Origin: Apiospora phragmitis
Taxonomy: Eukaryota; Ascomycota; Sordariomycetes; Amphisphaeriales; Apiosporaceae
NCBI GenBank assembly: GCA_038363925.1
Contig: JAQQWL010000006.1
Coordinates: 2,026,501-2,090,500 of the forward strand
Direction of reading: 5' to 3'
Length of the DNA: 64,000 nt
Position numbers and translations under genes: made by a program. The notes beneath the pieces are model-generated. The model was not told where the DNA came from. It saw only the letters and a program-made list of their open reading frames with translations, and did no database searches. Below, piece after piece: positions 38,689 to 51,185 of the stretch. The number at the start of each line of letters is the position of its first letter. Position 1 is the stretch's first letter.

Positions 38689-40152
38689 ATGGCCCAGCCC
38701 ACAGCCGAGCCCGTCGACGACTACGAGTACGTGATCCTCCTCTTCCTCCATCCCGCCGCCAATCCCACCGACCACCCACCAAAATGCCCCTCGCGGAGCT
38801 GCAGCACCATCTGCCGCCCTACGCCTGTGCTGTGCTGACATTGACAAATCTGCAAATAGCTATGAATCCCTCCCGCCCAATTTCTCTCTGGCGCAGAACA
38901 TGGCGGCCGGCGCCTTTGCTGGCATAGCGGTTGGTCTTATACCCTCGAAAAAGCTAGCTGCGGCGGAGCTGGAGGCTGATATGGCATCGTACAGGAACAC
39001 ACCGTCATGTACCCCATCGATGCGATCAAGGTCCGTAAGAACTCGGCGCCAATTGGTCGGATTGCGGACGGCGACTGACTTCGTACCTCGCAGACTCGAA
39101 TGCAGATCATCAATCCTTCGCCGAACGCCGTTTACAAGGGCATGGTCGAGGGAACAATGCGAATCGCGACCGGGGAGGGTGTCCTGAAGCTCTGGCGAGG
39201 CATGTCCAGTGTAGTCGTAGGAGCAGGTAAGTCCCCATATTGTCGTCTATGAGACGGACCTGTCCTGAATCCATCCTAATGGCGTCAGGACCTGCGCATG
39301 CTGTCTACTTCGCGACATACGAGGCAGTGAAGCACGCCATGGGTGGTAACAGGGCCGGTGTCCACCATCCGCTGGCTGCCGGTAAGTAACTGCACTCTGT
39401 ACCTGATTGCGAGCTTCTTTGGATCGCTCACGATGCACCAGCAACTAGCGGGGCTTGCGCCACCATAGCAAGTGATGCCTTCATGAATCCTTTCGATGGT
39501 AAGTCTTGAGACGATGCGCCCCATGTGTGTGACGCGGGAGCTAACACCCTCCTCGTACAGTCATCAAGCAACGCATGCAGATTCAGAACTCGAGCAAAAT
39601 GTATCGCTCCATGACGGACTGCGCGCGATATGTCTACAAGAACGAGGGTCTTTCGGCCTTCTACGTTTCATATCCCACGACTTTATCCATGACGGTGCCC
39701 TTCACTGCACTGCAGTTCCTCGCGTACGAATCCATCTCCACGACCATGAACCCCGAAAAGAATTACGACCCCTTCACACACTGCACCGCTGGTGCCGTAG
39801 CGGGAGGCTTTGCGGCAGCATTGACTACGCCGATGGACGTTATCAAAACCATGCTTCAGACGAGAGGTAGCGCGACAGATCCCGAGCTGCGCGCGGTGAA
39901 CAGCTTCATGGCTGGCTGCCGGTTGCTGTACCAACGAGAAGGTATTCGCGGTTTCTTCAAGGGCGTAAAGCCTAGAGTCGTCACGACTATGCCAAGTACG
40001 GCCATTTGCTGGTCCGCCTACGAAGCATCCAAGTAAGTGCAGTCCATACTGCTCGCACCACAAAAGCTCCTGTGCGGGGTTGTGCCGTTTCCCTCGTTAC
40101 TAACTTGGATACCAGGGCATACTTCATCCGAAGGAATACGCCTTCGTCATAA
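38689..40152 (+). CDS. MRS3: Mitochondrial iron transporter, MRS3/MRS4 (mitoferrin) family
   Basis: Inner-membrane carrier that brings iron into mitochondria for heme and Fe-S synthesis. Eight exons: 38,689-38,726; 38,860-38,929; 38,995-39,030; 39,094-39,226; 39,289-39,381; 39,442-39,498; 39,561-40,032; 40,116-40,152; all introns GT-AG (intron 2 has the unusual donor GTTGGT); 311 residues. The three carrier signatures are YPIDAIKTRMQ, NPFDVIKQRMQ and TPMDVIKTMLQ, one per repeat. GAGPAHAVYFATYE and SMTVPFTALQFLAYE are typical of mitoferrins. The protein starts MAQPTAEPVDDYDYESLPPN and ends FIRRNTPSS. Frame intact. The gene is the most intron-rich in the window. Confidence 0.93.
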
Positions 40153-40963
40153 CGTACGGCACCTCCTACGCGATGTCCAGCCTTGGTCGTTTGCGATCTG
40201 CGGAGCCCGGCCTTTGGCGACGTCACCAGGACCCGGGTTGGCATTGCACCACCATGGCGATTGCATCGTGATCTGCAACACAGCATCTGTCGGGTGAGCG
40301 CCAGTACAAACTCTCGAAAAGACATCACTCGAGCAATCAAAACCAATAATACACACGAAGAGAGAAAAAAGAGAGAGAAGGCCTCTATCCGAGGCAAAAC
40401 CATGTACATAGCTTTGGGCAGGCCTTCGGATCAAGTGGTCGAGTTGGAGACACATGGGGATGACGGTCTCCTGGATCTTTCATTGCAACATGTGGTTGCA
40501 TTTTTGCGTCCTCCCATACTTGATGATCATGTATACTGGACGCGCGCGGCGTCTGGGTAGCACGTTCAATGATGACTTCACGGCATCGTATCTTGTACAC
40601 TAATCGTGGCATCTGATGGGAAATAAAATCACTAGATGGTCGGCGTTACCCATGGCTCTTTCCCATTCTCCTACACTGACATGTGGTATGGGACATCTAA
40701 CCTACTAGGTCGCTATTGGATTTGACGTGGTGCGTCTGTATATCACAGTAACTTCGGGTCGTGCTTACTCCTCAGTGCTCTGTCATGTATAGCGAGAAAG
40801 AAAGAAAAACGTTGAGCAATAACTGCACACACACAAGAGACACCAGAGAGGTATAATATAATGTAATTGTTGATTTAGTAAATATGCCGGTCGCCATGAC
40901 CACGCACAAACACCATCAACTCCAGTCATATTCATTCGCGTAGAACCTCGCTTGGTACACAAA
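40153..40963. other. Convergent 3' flanks of mitoferrin and the DNAJC3-like gene
   Basis: About 810 bp. A 125-codon plus-strand frame (40,183-40,560) overlaps the 3' flank and has no recognisable features. Confidence 0.45.
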
Positions 40964-42609
40964 TTAACCACCAAAGGGGGAAGCCCCCGAAGCCGCCGCC
41001 AGACCCGAACTTGAAGTTGAACTGTTGGCCACCACCACCACCCTGCTGAAACATGAAGGGCTGGCCTCCACCGAAGCCTCCGCCTCCGAAGGGGTTACCC
41101 TGGGGTTCATGAGAGTTAGGGTCGTCGCCTCGGTCGAACCGGGCCCTCAATTCGGGATTACTCAGGACCTCGTATGCCTCGTTGATGCCGGCCATCTTCT
41201 TCTCCGCCTCTTCCTTGGTCAACCCAGCCTTGACGGCCTTGTCCGGGTGATGAAGCTTGGAGAGCTTGCGATAAGCCGATTTGACCTGTCTCTCGTCGGC
41301 GTCGTGAGGCACACCCAGAACCTTGTAGTAGTCCTTGGTCTTGCTGCGCTTCAGGGCCACTTGGGCCTTTTGCAGGAGGGGGTTGATGAGGTTTTGCTTC
41401 TTCTCCGGCCGCACCTCAGCAGCTTGGGTAAGGAGATTTATACTGGCTTCAAACTCGTCGGCTTCCAGCTGTACCTTGGCTTTGTACAAAAGACCGTAGA
41501 AAGAGTTTTCATCCAGCTGAAGAGACTCTTTGCAGTACGTGCTGGCCTTCTTGGCGTTCATCTGGAACCGGGTTAGACATGACGAAGAACAATGTCGAAG
41601 AAGAAGAAAAAGGACTTACCTCGTAGTAAGCTTGGCAGGCCAACTCTGCCACCCTGTTGAGTAGTGTATTTTGTGCCTTCTCGGGGATAACACCCGTCTC
41701 CTTGAACTGCCTGACCTGCTCCTTGATCTCCTCTATTAAACCCTTGTCTTCTCCCTGAGGGACCAACATCTTGACACCGGTCATTGGCTGGTTCTTGTCC
41801 AAGGCCTTGTTCACCTTGGCAAGAGTCTTTTCGATGCTCTTCTCCTGCTTCAGGAGCTTTTTGCACGTCTTGTTTTCTGGATCGGAGTGCAAACACTTCT
41901 TGATCTGCGCCATACCCTGCTCAGTATCTCCGAGAGAGAAGAAAGTGGTAGCGGATATCTTTAGATAGGGTGTGATGTCGCCGGGCTTCATGTTGATGAT
42001 GTGGTGCAGGTCGCCCATGCCCTCTTCTACTTCTCCCTTTTCGAAGCGACATCTCGACCGTAGTTCGCGTAGGTTGGGGGATCGGTTGGCGATCTGGATG
42101 GCCTCGCCAGCCTGGCCAATACACTCGTCCCAGTTGCCACTCGCGGCGGCCGCCTCGGCTAGACTCGCAGCTCCCTGGACCTCGACCAGTCTGTCGAAGT
42201 CCGGAGAGCCTTGTCTTTGGTTGGCGAGAATGTACTGTTGCTTCGCGCCCTCCCAGTCTGCGCTTCGCGACTTGATCTTGGCCAGCTGGATGTGGGCACC
42301 TTCGAAGCCAGGCCTCAGCGTCAGAACCTTGTTGAAGTCCTCGGTGGCCTGGGAGGTACGGCCGAGGGACAGGTAGGTGGTTGCGCGCTTGAAGAAGGTC
42401 AGGTAGTCGGAGGGGTCGCGGGCGATGGCAGCATCGTAGTAGACCAGTGCGTCGCTGGTCTGGCCCTTGGACAAATGGGCTTGCGCCGAGGACAGCAGCG
42501 AGGAAATCGGGGTGTCGGCAGGAATTTTGGAGGCCGAGAGAGCCTCGATCAGGCCTGACGAGGACAGGATACTAGCGGCAAGCGCCAGAGTCGACAGAGG
42601 AACGTACAT
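40964..42609 (-). CDS. ER-lumenal TPR/J-domain co-chaperone, DNAJC3/P58IPK-like
   Basis: Co-chaperone for BiP/Kar2 in the endoplasmic reticulum lumen. Exons 42,609-41,620 and 41,561-40,964, with one 58-bp GT-AG intron; about 528 residues. The signal peptide is MYVPLSTLALAASILSSSGL. A TPR array fills residues 35-380 (for example LLSSAQAHLSKGQTSDALVY). The J domain starts KDYYKVLGVPHDADERQVKS and carries HHPDK. A Gly/Phe-rich tail follows. As given, the end reads FPLWWLICVPSEVLRE to 40,932. Removing one base from the GGGGG run at 40,976-40,980 gives FPFGG and a stop at 40,964, which suits the Gly/Phe tail better, so I place the end there. There is no obvious HDEL-type signal. Confidence 0.9.
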
Positions 42610-43248
42610 GGCGACTACGAAGAGACAACTGGTCGCATAGGCATCAACTATCCAGATGAAGAGCTACGAAGCCGAAGTTGGCCTTGGCTGGTCCAAGCAG
42701 AGGAGAAAGTAACGAGCAGGATTGCAAACGTGGCTTTTTGGGTCAAACCATATACATATGAGTAATGTAGGGAATTAACAGACTGCAAGGTGGCCTGGAG
42801 GGAGGAATGACAAGAAGCGATGGATAATGATGGGCTGGCCAATTAATGAATGAATTGAATTGATTAACGATGAGGTTCTGGAATCTGGACAGTCCTGGTA
42901 AGGAGTACTTGGGCCTCCCATAGGAATTGGCTGGTGCATTCAAGTACCGCTTCAACAAAGGACCCCGGTCATTGACAAGTGTCCATTACGCCTTCAGCCG
43001 ATCAGCAAGAATGGCCAATAAATGCGCCTCCCGTGCCACCCCACGTTTTGGCTGACAGTCGCCCGACTCCCCGATAAGGAAACACACTCCACCAGTCCGT
43101 CCATCAATGCATGCACGCACGCATGACAAGGGTTATTTAGTGTGGTAGTGCCTTGAGAGCCTGACTTAGTACCTAAGGAGACTCCCTCGGAATCAGACAT
43201 ACACATATATTGGCTTGCTGGACAAATACATTTATCCCCCCCTTAAAC
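42610..43248. promoter_or_regulatory. Divergent intergenic region DNAJC3-like/HAUS1
   Basis: 639 bp between divergent genes; short frames only. Confidence 0.45.
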
Positions 43249-44221
43249 ATGTCCCACCTACACCCCCAGGCCGCCATCTTCTCTCCCAGCGTGGCCCGCG
43301 CCGCCGCCTCTACCGCCAAGGACTGGTCCTACGTCGACAGCTGGCTGCGGTCCAAGTACGCCGGCCGGAGCGTCCCCAAGTTCGAGCGCAACCCGGACAC
43401 CCTCCGCGCCCTGCTGGCCCTCGCCTCCCACAACGAGGCCGTCGACGAGGAGCGCGACCAGCTGGCCCAGCTCGAGGCCGCCGCCCTCGGCGAGGTCAAA
43501 GCCGCCCTCGGCGAGGTCAAAGCCGCCCATGTCGCCAAGGACGCGGCGCGGCAGGAGCAGCAGCAGCAACAGGGGATCGTCAAGGGCGAGCTGGTCGCCG
43601 ACGACATCCTCGACGCCATCGAGGAGGGACTGACGCGCGAGGGACGCACGGCTCTGGACGCCATGGCCCGCATGGCCGTCGAGCTGGGCATGGCCTTCCC
43701 GACCTCGGAGGCCCTGGGGACCCGCTACGTCGAGCTGCAGGCCAAGGTCTTCGAGCTGGAGCAGACCCTCGACCGTGTGGCCCTGCTGCAAAAGTACCCT
43801 CGAGCGCGAGTCCCAGACCATGGACGGCTTCATCCACGAGATCCGGGGCCAGGAGTACCGACCCGCCGCCGACTTGGCCAAGCAAAACCTCGACCTGCAA
43901 CGCCAGATCAAGACCATGTCGGCCAAGCTCCCCGAGATCGGGCAGCATATTGCCGCGCTCGAGAAGTCCGTCGCCATACCGAACCTCACTGTCGAGGATG
44001 TCAAGAAGGACGAAGACGTATATCTGGATCTGCTGGCCACCAAGAAGGAGCTAGATGCCCGAGTCAAGACATTCGCGGGCCTCCCACCGGATGTGGAAGC
44101 CGCCAGAGTCGAGCTGGAAGCCCTACAGGCCCAGTTAAGGGATGCTACAGCACGAAGAGACACCGTGTTTGAAGGCTTGGTGGAGCGCGAAAGTCCTGTC
44201 AAGACCAGGAGACGACCATGA
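43249..44221 (+). CDS. HAUS1: HAUS augmin-like complex subunit 1
   Basis: Coiled-coil subunit of augmin, which recruits gamma-tubulin to spindle microtubules for branching nucleation. About 323 residues, no intron. The N-terminus MSHLHPQAAIFSPSVARAAA is followed by SYVDSWLRSKYAGRSVPKFE, which fits the W-L..F/Y...(I/V)P.(F/Y)E.N.. start of HAUS1. The rest is mostly coiled coil with a Gln run (EQQQQQQG). The C-terminal part reads DEDVYLDLLATKKELDARVK and ends ESPVKTRRRP. At 43,790-43,793 (AAAA, one base too many) the frame changes from VALLQ to STLERESQTMDGF. An upstream in-frame ATG at 43,210 exists but gives a less family-like start. A perfect 21-bp tandem duplication (43,480-43,521) repeats seven residues. 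Confidence 0.8.
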
Positions 44222-44469
44222 AGCAAGAAAATCAGATCAAATCAATGCCGCGTAATCTATATCCATGCTATGCTAAGGGGGGGTATTGCGCTGTAGCCTA
44301 CACTCTGGGTGGAAATAGTTGAATGAATGAACCGACCGGGTGATGATGACATAACCCCATACATGTATAATGCTCTGTGGAAAACAACGCTGTGATGGCG
44401 CAATAAATCAAGAAATCAACCATGCAACAACAAGAGGACTTTCGGTGTCTCCGTGTACAGTATTACCTC
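44222..44469. other. Convergent 3' flanks of HAUS1 and VAC14
   Basis: 248 bp; no other feature. Confidence 0.5.
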
Positions 44470-47400
44470 TCAACCCTGCTGCTTCTTGCCTCTGCCCGCG
44501 ACAGCACCGCCCAGTCGTCCGAATTGCCTCCCCAGGCCTGAACGCTTAGGTGGCACGGCTGCTGGCGTAGGCGCAGGGTCTTTCTGCGGTACAGGTGGAC
44601 GGCCTTCCTTCGGTCCTTGACCGTCGGAGACACGCAGTTCGCTGAAGTCCGGTCCCTCGTCCAGGCCGCCGCCTAGTCTCTGGGCCCTTCGGGCTTTGTC
44701 TTGCACGCTTCGGAACTTCTCCAGAAGCTGCTCCCACCTGATGGGACCCTCCTCTCTTCCCTTGAGTCTGTTTGGTCTATCATAATTGGAGGTACTGGGG
44801 GCAGTAACAGAACTAGCAGAAAAAACATGAGTGTCATGAACGCTTTTAGAACGAGGTGTGTGGCCTTGAAATGAATTGACAGTATCCACGATAGAACTTC
44901 CCCGGGGCTGTGGTGGCGCGAGTGTGGTGGAGGAAGAGTTTACATACGATCTTGGCGCTGTGTGCAGATAGCCGATGGAGCTCACGCTGTTGAGTCTGTT
45001 TTTGAGCGCGGCAAACGCAGAGGACTGTGGTAAAAGCATCAAAAGCCCATAAAGACACTTGTAGAGGTAGGGGTATTTCTCGGGCTCCAGCAGCTGCAGG
45101 CGCAGATCTGTCCTCCATCATCAGCATACCCGAATAACCACCATGCAGACACGTGCTGGCTAAACTTACAGGTAAAGACCGGGGACTCGATCAGCTGGAC
45201 TAGCTTGTCGATCTGAATCAATATATTCACCGTCATCTCGAGTTCGGCGCTGCGACTCGTTAGTAACATGCAGGGGTCGGTCCCCCATTCAAGATCTTAC
45301 AATATCTGCAGCAAGTTGTATGCAGCCTCGTATGCTTGGGCGAGGAGACACAGTGAGAATGTTGCCACGGCGTTGTAGCACCATGATCGGAAAAGCGCAA
45401 CAAAGAATGTTTGGCCGTCCTATGCCAGCAGTCAGCACGTCGTCCTCTGCAAAGTCCCCAGAGCTGCTCGCTTACCTTCGTTTCTAGATTTCGCAGTCGC
45501 TTCCTCAAATCTGCAAGTTCCGGGGCGGTAATTAGGTTATTGTTGAGGTTCTGCACCATGATGCTGGCAAACTCGACATCCTCTTCCTTCTCGATACATT
45601 CGGCCAACGTCCGGTAGATACGCTCAGCACTCAGTGTCATACAAAGCTGCCGAATGATTAAGTTGCCCCTCGTCTCGAGCAACCTTCTGTCTGTGGAGAA
45701 GAGCTGCAGCAGACTGACCATGAAATTCGAAAAGTAATCATCTTCGCTGTTTCGAGATATCTGAGACAGCAACTGAAGATCCTTGGTGACCACAGCTTCC
45801 GCCGGGTCGGAAAGAGTTTTGAGGAGCGCTGGAAAGGTTCCGTCATTGAATGCAACGATCTTTCTCGGTGCCTTGCGGTGAAGCATGATGAGCCATGTCA
45901 ATGCGGCAACTCGGGTGGCTTCGTGGTCGTTCAAGAATAGCAGTGTCAACGAGTTGACTGCAGCAGCATAGTCTAGATCAGCTTGAGGGCTTTGCGACGA
46001 CTGTCCGCCGCCATTCAACCCTTGGTTCTGAACAGGCGTGGGGCTTGGGGCTTCGAGATCTCGCGAGCTCGATAAGGAGACGCGTGTACTATTTGCCCCG
46101 CCTTCTTGTCGATCCGCCGCAAGCGATGTCGGTATCCGCGACGGTGGCTGCGAATGCTGCATCTCGGGCTCGTCGGACAAAGACACCACATACTCCAGGA
46201 GCGATGTATTGACTCTGGCCGCAGCTTGTCGGATCGGCTCAACGCCACTAGCCATGGCTGGAAGAAGATGGGCAAGGATCTTGGGTGTGAAGGGCAGCAC
46301 CTCCTGGGGCAGATATCGAGAAATGCGATGATCCAACGCAGGCTCTCCTGAAGACTATCTTCTTCCAATGGGGAGTCTAGTGTGGCAGTCAAAATCTCCA
46401 GGATGGCCTTGTAGTTGATCTGGACATCCTGGCCAGGAACCCAGTCATCCTCACTACTGCACTCCCCGTCGTCATCTGCGGCGGTGGTAGACCCGGTCTC
46501 ATCAGCATCTTCAGCCGCGAGCTGTGCGCTTCCACTATCAACCGACTCTTCGCGCTTTCTCTTTCCGTCCACTCTGGACTTCTTGCTATCGGCAATGCCC
46601 TTCTTGATACGAGAGATTCGCTTGATCTCATTGAGAAATTTATCCAGGCAAGACTGCGTAGCTGCATGGACATCGGGGTTGTGTCCGCCCAGGAACTTTA
46701 GCAGACCACCTAGAAACTCGGGAAGATACGTCACAAGCTCCAGGTCAGGAATGGAGTCCAGCAGTGTGATCCAGCCCACAAGGAATGTCCTAGTAAAGGG
46801 GTTAATAACCCACACGCGTTCCTTGAGCAGTGGGATGAACTTGGGCAGCGAGAATGCCGTCGGTGGCTCAGGCTGATCATATAAAGACTCCGAGTCCTTA
46901 CTATCATCGTAGGATGGACTCTCGAGCACCGACACGTACGTGGCAGCCGACTCCGACACGATGTCTTTGATTAGCCGATCCAGGAGCTCTGCACCGTTCT
47001 TGACCGACAATTCCGAGTCGGCGCCAAGCTGTAGAGTGTGAGCTTAGAGGGATTCGAGAGAACAAGTTTTTTTCAGTTGACGCACCTTGCATAATGCATC
47101 GAATATGAAGTTAAAGTATTTCAGGATTTCACCCTTGGCGACCTTTGCAATGTTGTACATGGACTCGCAGGCGTAGTAACGGACCCGCGCATCTTGGTCG
47201 GTAAAGCAAGCAAGCACTGGCGGCACGATGATTTCCAGATACCGAGGGAGCTCCTTCACGGTAGCAAAAGCAAGCTACATTAGTCATGCGCAAAGGGTCA
47301 AGGCTGCGGGGACAGCTGGGAGACTCACTGAACCGAGAGCTATGGCGGCAGCGGCCAGACCAATGAGGCCACCGTTTCGTGCATGAGGTTGATGAACAGC

Positions 47401-47639
47401 GTAGGCATATTCGTTACATAGCTGCTCGAGAATGGCTTGGACTCTGATGTAGTCCTTGGAGGCGACATTTTCCCGGATAATACGTTCCAGCCTGGAGAGG
47501 AGCATGAAATCAGCATGAGCGCCTGGGGTGCGGGGCGGTGCCAGGGAATATCAAGGCTATACTGTACGTACTCAAGAGCGCCGACTTTCCTCTTGTCGTA
47601 TAGCTTATCATTCAACAAGCGCTGGACATTCTGCTCCAT
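44470..47639 (-). CDS. VAC14: Vac14, scaffold of the Fab1/PIKfyve lipid kinase complex
   Basis: HEAT-repeat scaffold that controls PI(3,5)P2 synthesis on the vacuole/endosome membrane. Seven exons: 47,639-47,572; 47,491-47,329; 47,274-47,086; 47,028-45,476; 45,419-45,301; 45,249-45,170; 45,107-44,470; all introns GT-AG, 51-80 bp; about 936 residues. It starts [20 protein letters not shown]. Family blocks are [91 protein letters not shown] and [20 protein letters not shown]. The C-terminal 130 residues are Ser/Pro/Gly-rich and end GRGKKQQG. One frameshift at 46,306-46,309 (GGGG, one base too few) lies between IIAFLDIC and [11 protein letters not shown]. Confidence 0.92.
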
Positions 47640-49379
47640 GACTGGCTGGACCGGGGTGCTGCGTCCCGGAAGGGCATGCCACGATGAGAGCCTTGGACAG
47701 CAGATTTGGAGTTGGGTAGGAAACGGGTTGAGTGTGCGGCGGCTTCCAGATACACCCAAGACGAGTGTTTCCGCGATGATTTCTTGGCGATCGGAGTACA
47801 CGAGATTTTGATGAGCGATATGGGCTTGAGAGGAGGACGCTGGAATGAGGCTGATACAAGCAAAAGCAGGGATTGGGGAGACGGGAGGGGAGGCTCTCCA
47901 ATGTTGTGGCGTCACTTCACTTGGTTACCTAAACTTCCAAAGGAGGGGAGTTCCAAGTTGCTTGGCCACCACTCGAGAAGAAGTTGGGTTCGGGGACATC
48001 TACATGCGGCGAGGTCACCCAACTTTCGCGTATAACGCCCCTTAGGATTCAGAAAGTCCAGTGTCAAATCAACCAGCGTTGGTTGGGTTTAGGTAAGTCA
48101 ATCAATGGCCCATGCAAATATTGGAGAAGCTATGCCCACCTTAGGCCGGCCTACATTGATCGCTGCTGGCTGCTCCAGTCAGGTAACCTTAGGTACTTGG
48201 CCACGAGACCTCGGGCCGCCAGTGGGGCCGAGCTACTCTTGACTCGGGCATGCCACCTGCAGTCACTTTCCACCGCCTCCTGCTCACTGAAATGACTTGG
48301 GACATTCGTAAGTCGATTCGTACATACGCCGAGACCCATGGGCCGATCGTCAAGCCCAATGCTTATCTCTCCTCCACAAACAGCAAGCGGTGCATGGGGG
48401 ACCATTTGCAACGTCAGACCCCATATGCTGGACGAAAGGAGTAACAGCGTGTGTCTTATACTGTTATCGTACTTCCGCTTGCTGGGGCGAGACTCACGGA
48501 CCAATACCAACAGCTCGTTAGATAGCCCCAAGAACACATTCTTGTCCAATGTGAGCCATGTTTGCTTGATCACCCGCAAATACCTTACCTGCGATGTCGT
48601 CCCGTTGGCGCCATGTCGATGCCGGAAGCACGTGTAGTCCCTCGTCCTTGAATTCACTGGCTCGCTGCTGCATGTGCATGCATTACATACCTGATCTAAT
48701 CTAGAATCTGATCATTCTCGACCCCCGTACGTACAGCTTGGCTTCCAAAAATAGATCCTGGCAGCCTCATCCTACCCCCAACCATACAACCCACAAGCAT
48801 GCTGTTTCTTTCTGGGGTGTTGTATAGGTCTAGACCGTTGCCTGGTACGTCTTACATATCGGATATTTCTTAACCTTAGGGCTTTGGCGGCCCGGTTTCT
48901 GTTCTTATAGTCATCGGTACCGACCCAAGGTGTATTCAACTATGGGCCCAATGTCGGGTTTCGCTCACAGGGCCTCGCCTGGACCTCAGCTACGACACAT
49001 AAGTTTATAATGCGGAAAATGCTGGTAAGAGTAACAGCGTCATCCGATATGCGTCAAGATAGCTGGCACAGGGTCAACGTGTTTTGCACTAATATCTGTA
49101 GCCTCGCATTGAATTGGCAGACTTTGGTTCTTAGAGCCGGGGGATTCAAAGACCAGTCAGTGGTTACGATCTATTTTGATTGACAGCGGCTGCGGGAGAC
49201 GTCGCTGTTTGCTGCGCAGGTAGAGCCCAAAAAGCCTGTATCACCCCTGTGGGATGAGACGTTGTGTTGTACTTGAATCTGGTGCCCAAAACCGACAGCA
49301 AGTAACCAGCGGACAATTTACTGTAGAAGGCTCCCTGTTGACCTTCAGCATCTATCAACCGTGGGCGCCTAGCCCCGGA
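47640..49379. other. Gene-poor intergenic stretch
   Basis: The 5' flank of VAC14 followed by about 1.3 kb without a supportable gene. The longest frame (48,151-48,657, minus, 168 codons) has no domain, no skewed composition and overlaps frames on the other strand, so I leave it out. Confidence 0.45.
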
Positions 49380-49637
49380 TTAGTTCTTCTCCTGTTTGCC
49401 TTTGCCTTTACTGTTGCTCGGATCATCCCTGCGCCAGGATGTATCCGAGCCGCCGCCAGCTCGATCTTTGTTGTTTCGGGCTGCCATATCAGCACGTTTC
49501 GCAAATGCGTCATGCCATTCACATTCAGCCTCGTTATACCTAGGTATCTACTTGGGGGCTTTGGTTCGGGTTACATTCTTGCCTCGCGCTTTAGCGATGC
49601 GTTCCGCTGCTTTCTCGTCCATCTTGGCCGGCGACAT
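49380..49637 (-). CDS. Possible small charged protein gene, interrupted by an in-frame TAG or short intron
   Basis: From an ATG at 49,637 the minus strand reads MSPAKMDEKAAERIAKARGK, then after an in-frame TAG (49,548-49,550) the same frame continues HDAFAKRADMAARNNKDRAG and ends SNSKGKGKQEKN with TAA at 49,380. The Ala/Arg/Lys composition on both sides of the stop is protein-like and unlike the surroundings. The stop could lie in a 45-bp phase-0 intron (GTAACC...AACGAG), which is short and lacks a well-placed branch point. Alternatively it could be a CAG-to-TAG nonsense change. I do not recognise a named family. The function is unknown. Confidence 0.4.
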
Positions 49638-51185
49638 AGCACTCGGGGTCCAAGGTCTGGTCGGGTCCTATCACCAAGTAGGTTCGTGTCGGAGAGGTCC
49701 GACAATGGGTCTCTCCACCAGGAGAGGCTGCTGTTAAACATATGAGAGGATGTGGCTGTAGCCTCTGGCCCTGCTATTTTACGAATTTATACCTTCGCGA
49801 CCCTTGAAGAGTCTTCTTAGACCAACGGACACTCGTTGGGGCTGATCCGTAATCCCGGTTCGGTCTTGACCAGACACTGGAATTTGTATTCCCCGACTCT
49901 TCTTGCAAGGCGTATTGTCATATGGTTCATTGGGAACAAGTCCATTACATGACGATTGGCTGGGATTATTAATGGGGTACTCATATGTAGACCATGTTAT
50001 CTGGGATTGGCACGCGCCATCGCTGGTTGGCGCGCCTGTGAAGCTACACGAAGCAAGTGGTGGTACAGCACGGATTTTCGAGATATACAGCGAGGCAACT
50101 ACTCCGGAGATGCAGCCACGAAGTAGATCGACGCACGATATATGGCAAACTTTGAATATGCCGTGATTGGCGAGCCCCTATATTTCCATGCGTCGGGATG
50201 CGAGTGACTGCGGCATGACAACAGGCCCTTGCTTTGCGTCAGTCCCGGCCTCGGAGCGAAACCGCATCCTTCTGACTGACTCCTGGCACACCTTGCTTTC
50301 GGACATCGGAGATACGACTTACGTCTTACTTGAGGGTCCCAGTCACAAGGTATCAAACACGTAAGAAAACCAGTAATGAAAGTGCCCTGCAGCAGGACCG
50401 GTGCTCTCAGAAGCCCAGACACATGGTACCACGAACGTACCATGCAAGGGAGACAGAAGCAGGTGACATGCTACATTTTCGATCTTCGTTCAGGGGCGTG
50501 ATTTCCTTCGATCGGTTGTTTATCCGCCATGACATATGTCTTTGGCTGGACCCTGTTCATGTCCACGCCGGCAGACACAGTGCCCCGGCTGATGTGAAGA
50601 GCAGGGAGGCCCAGCATGCTCCAAGCCATCGAAGACAGCGCTTGAATCTGCTGTAGTAAGGAAGACTGTTCACACACTAACCCCCCTGCCCGCTACCCGC
50701 TAAGCCCGAAAAATGCTACCCTATAGCATGAAGCAACATATACGTAGGTCTACCTTGTAAGCTCCTCTATGCACATCCATAGCCTTGACGAGTTCCTGCA
50801 GCCACTCCTCGTTGACGCTATCAAGGAACGACCGGGAATATGATGGGAAATAAGGTTGCACAAATGATTAGTCGCCAACCAAGTGAGATGCAGCCCCCTT
50901 CTCCTGCTGTATCACCCCGTGCGACTAGTAATCAAGGAGGTACTGAGATTCTCTCTGGGTTTCTATGTCTGGGGCTAACCTGCTCCGTGTAAGTCTTTTG
51001 CCTCTGCTGGGACGACTTGGCACCGAAGCCGAGCTGGAAGGGGATAAGGGGGTCATGGGTATTGAGCATGCCGCAACACACATAAGGGTTCACCAGAAGC
51101 ACATCACAGCGAAAAGCGAACGTTGTGTTGAAATGAATGAATACAGTTTGGTCTAGGAGCCTATCTATTTCCACCCCCCCCCTCC
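49638..51185. other. Gene-poor intergenic stretch downstream of the desaturase
   Basis: About 1.5 kb without recognisable coding sequence. Several frames of 60-115 codons occur on both strands and overlap. The part nearest 51,185 is the 3' flank of the desaturase gene. Confidence 0.45.

Noticed and set aside
43258..44226. 322-codon open frame antisense to HAUS1
   Set aside because: Low-complexity Leu/Gly/Ser/Ala composition; produced by the GC-rich third positions of HAUS1.
48151..48657. 168-codon minus-strand frame
   Set aside because: No domain, no intron or start context, overlapped by frames on the other strand; chance frame in a gene-poor stretch.
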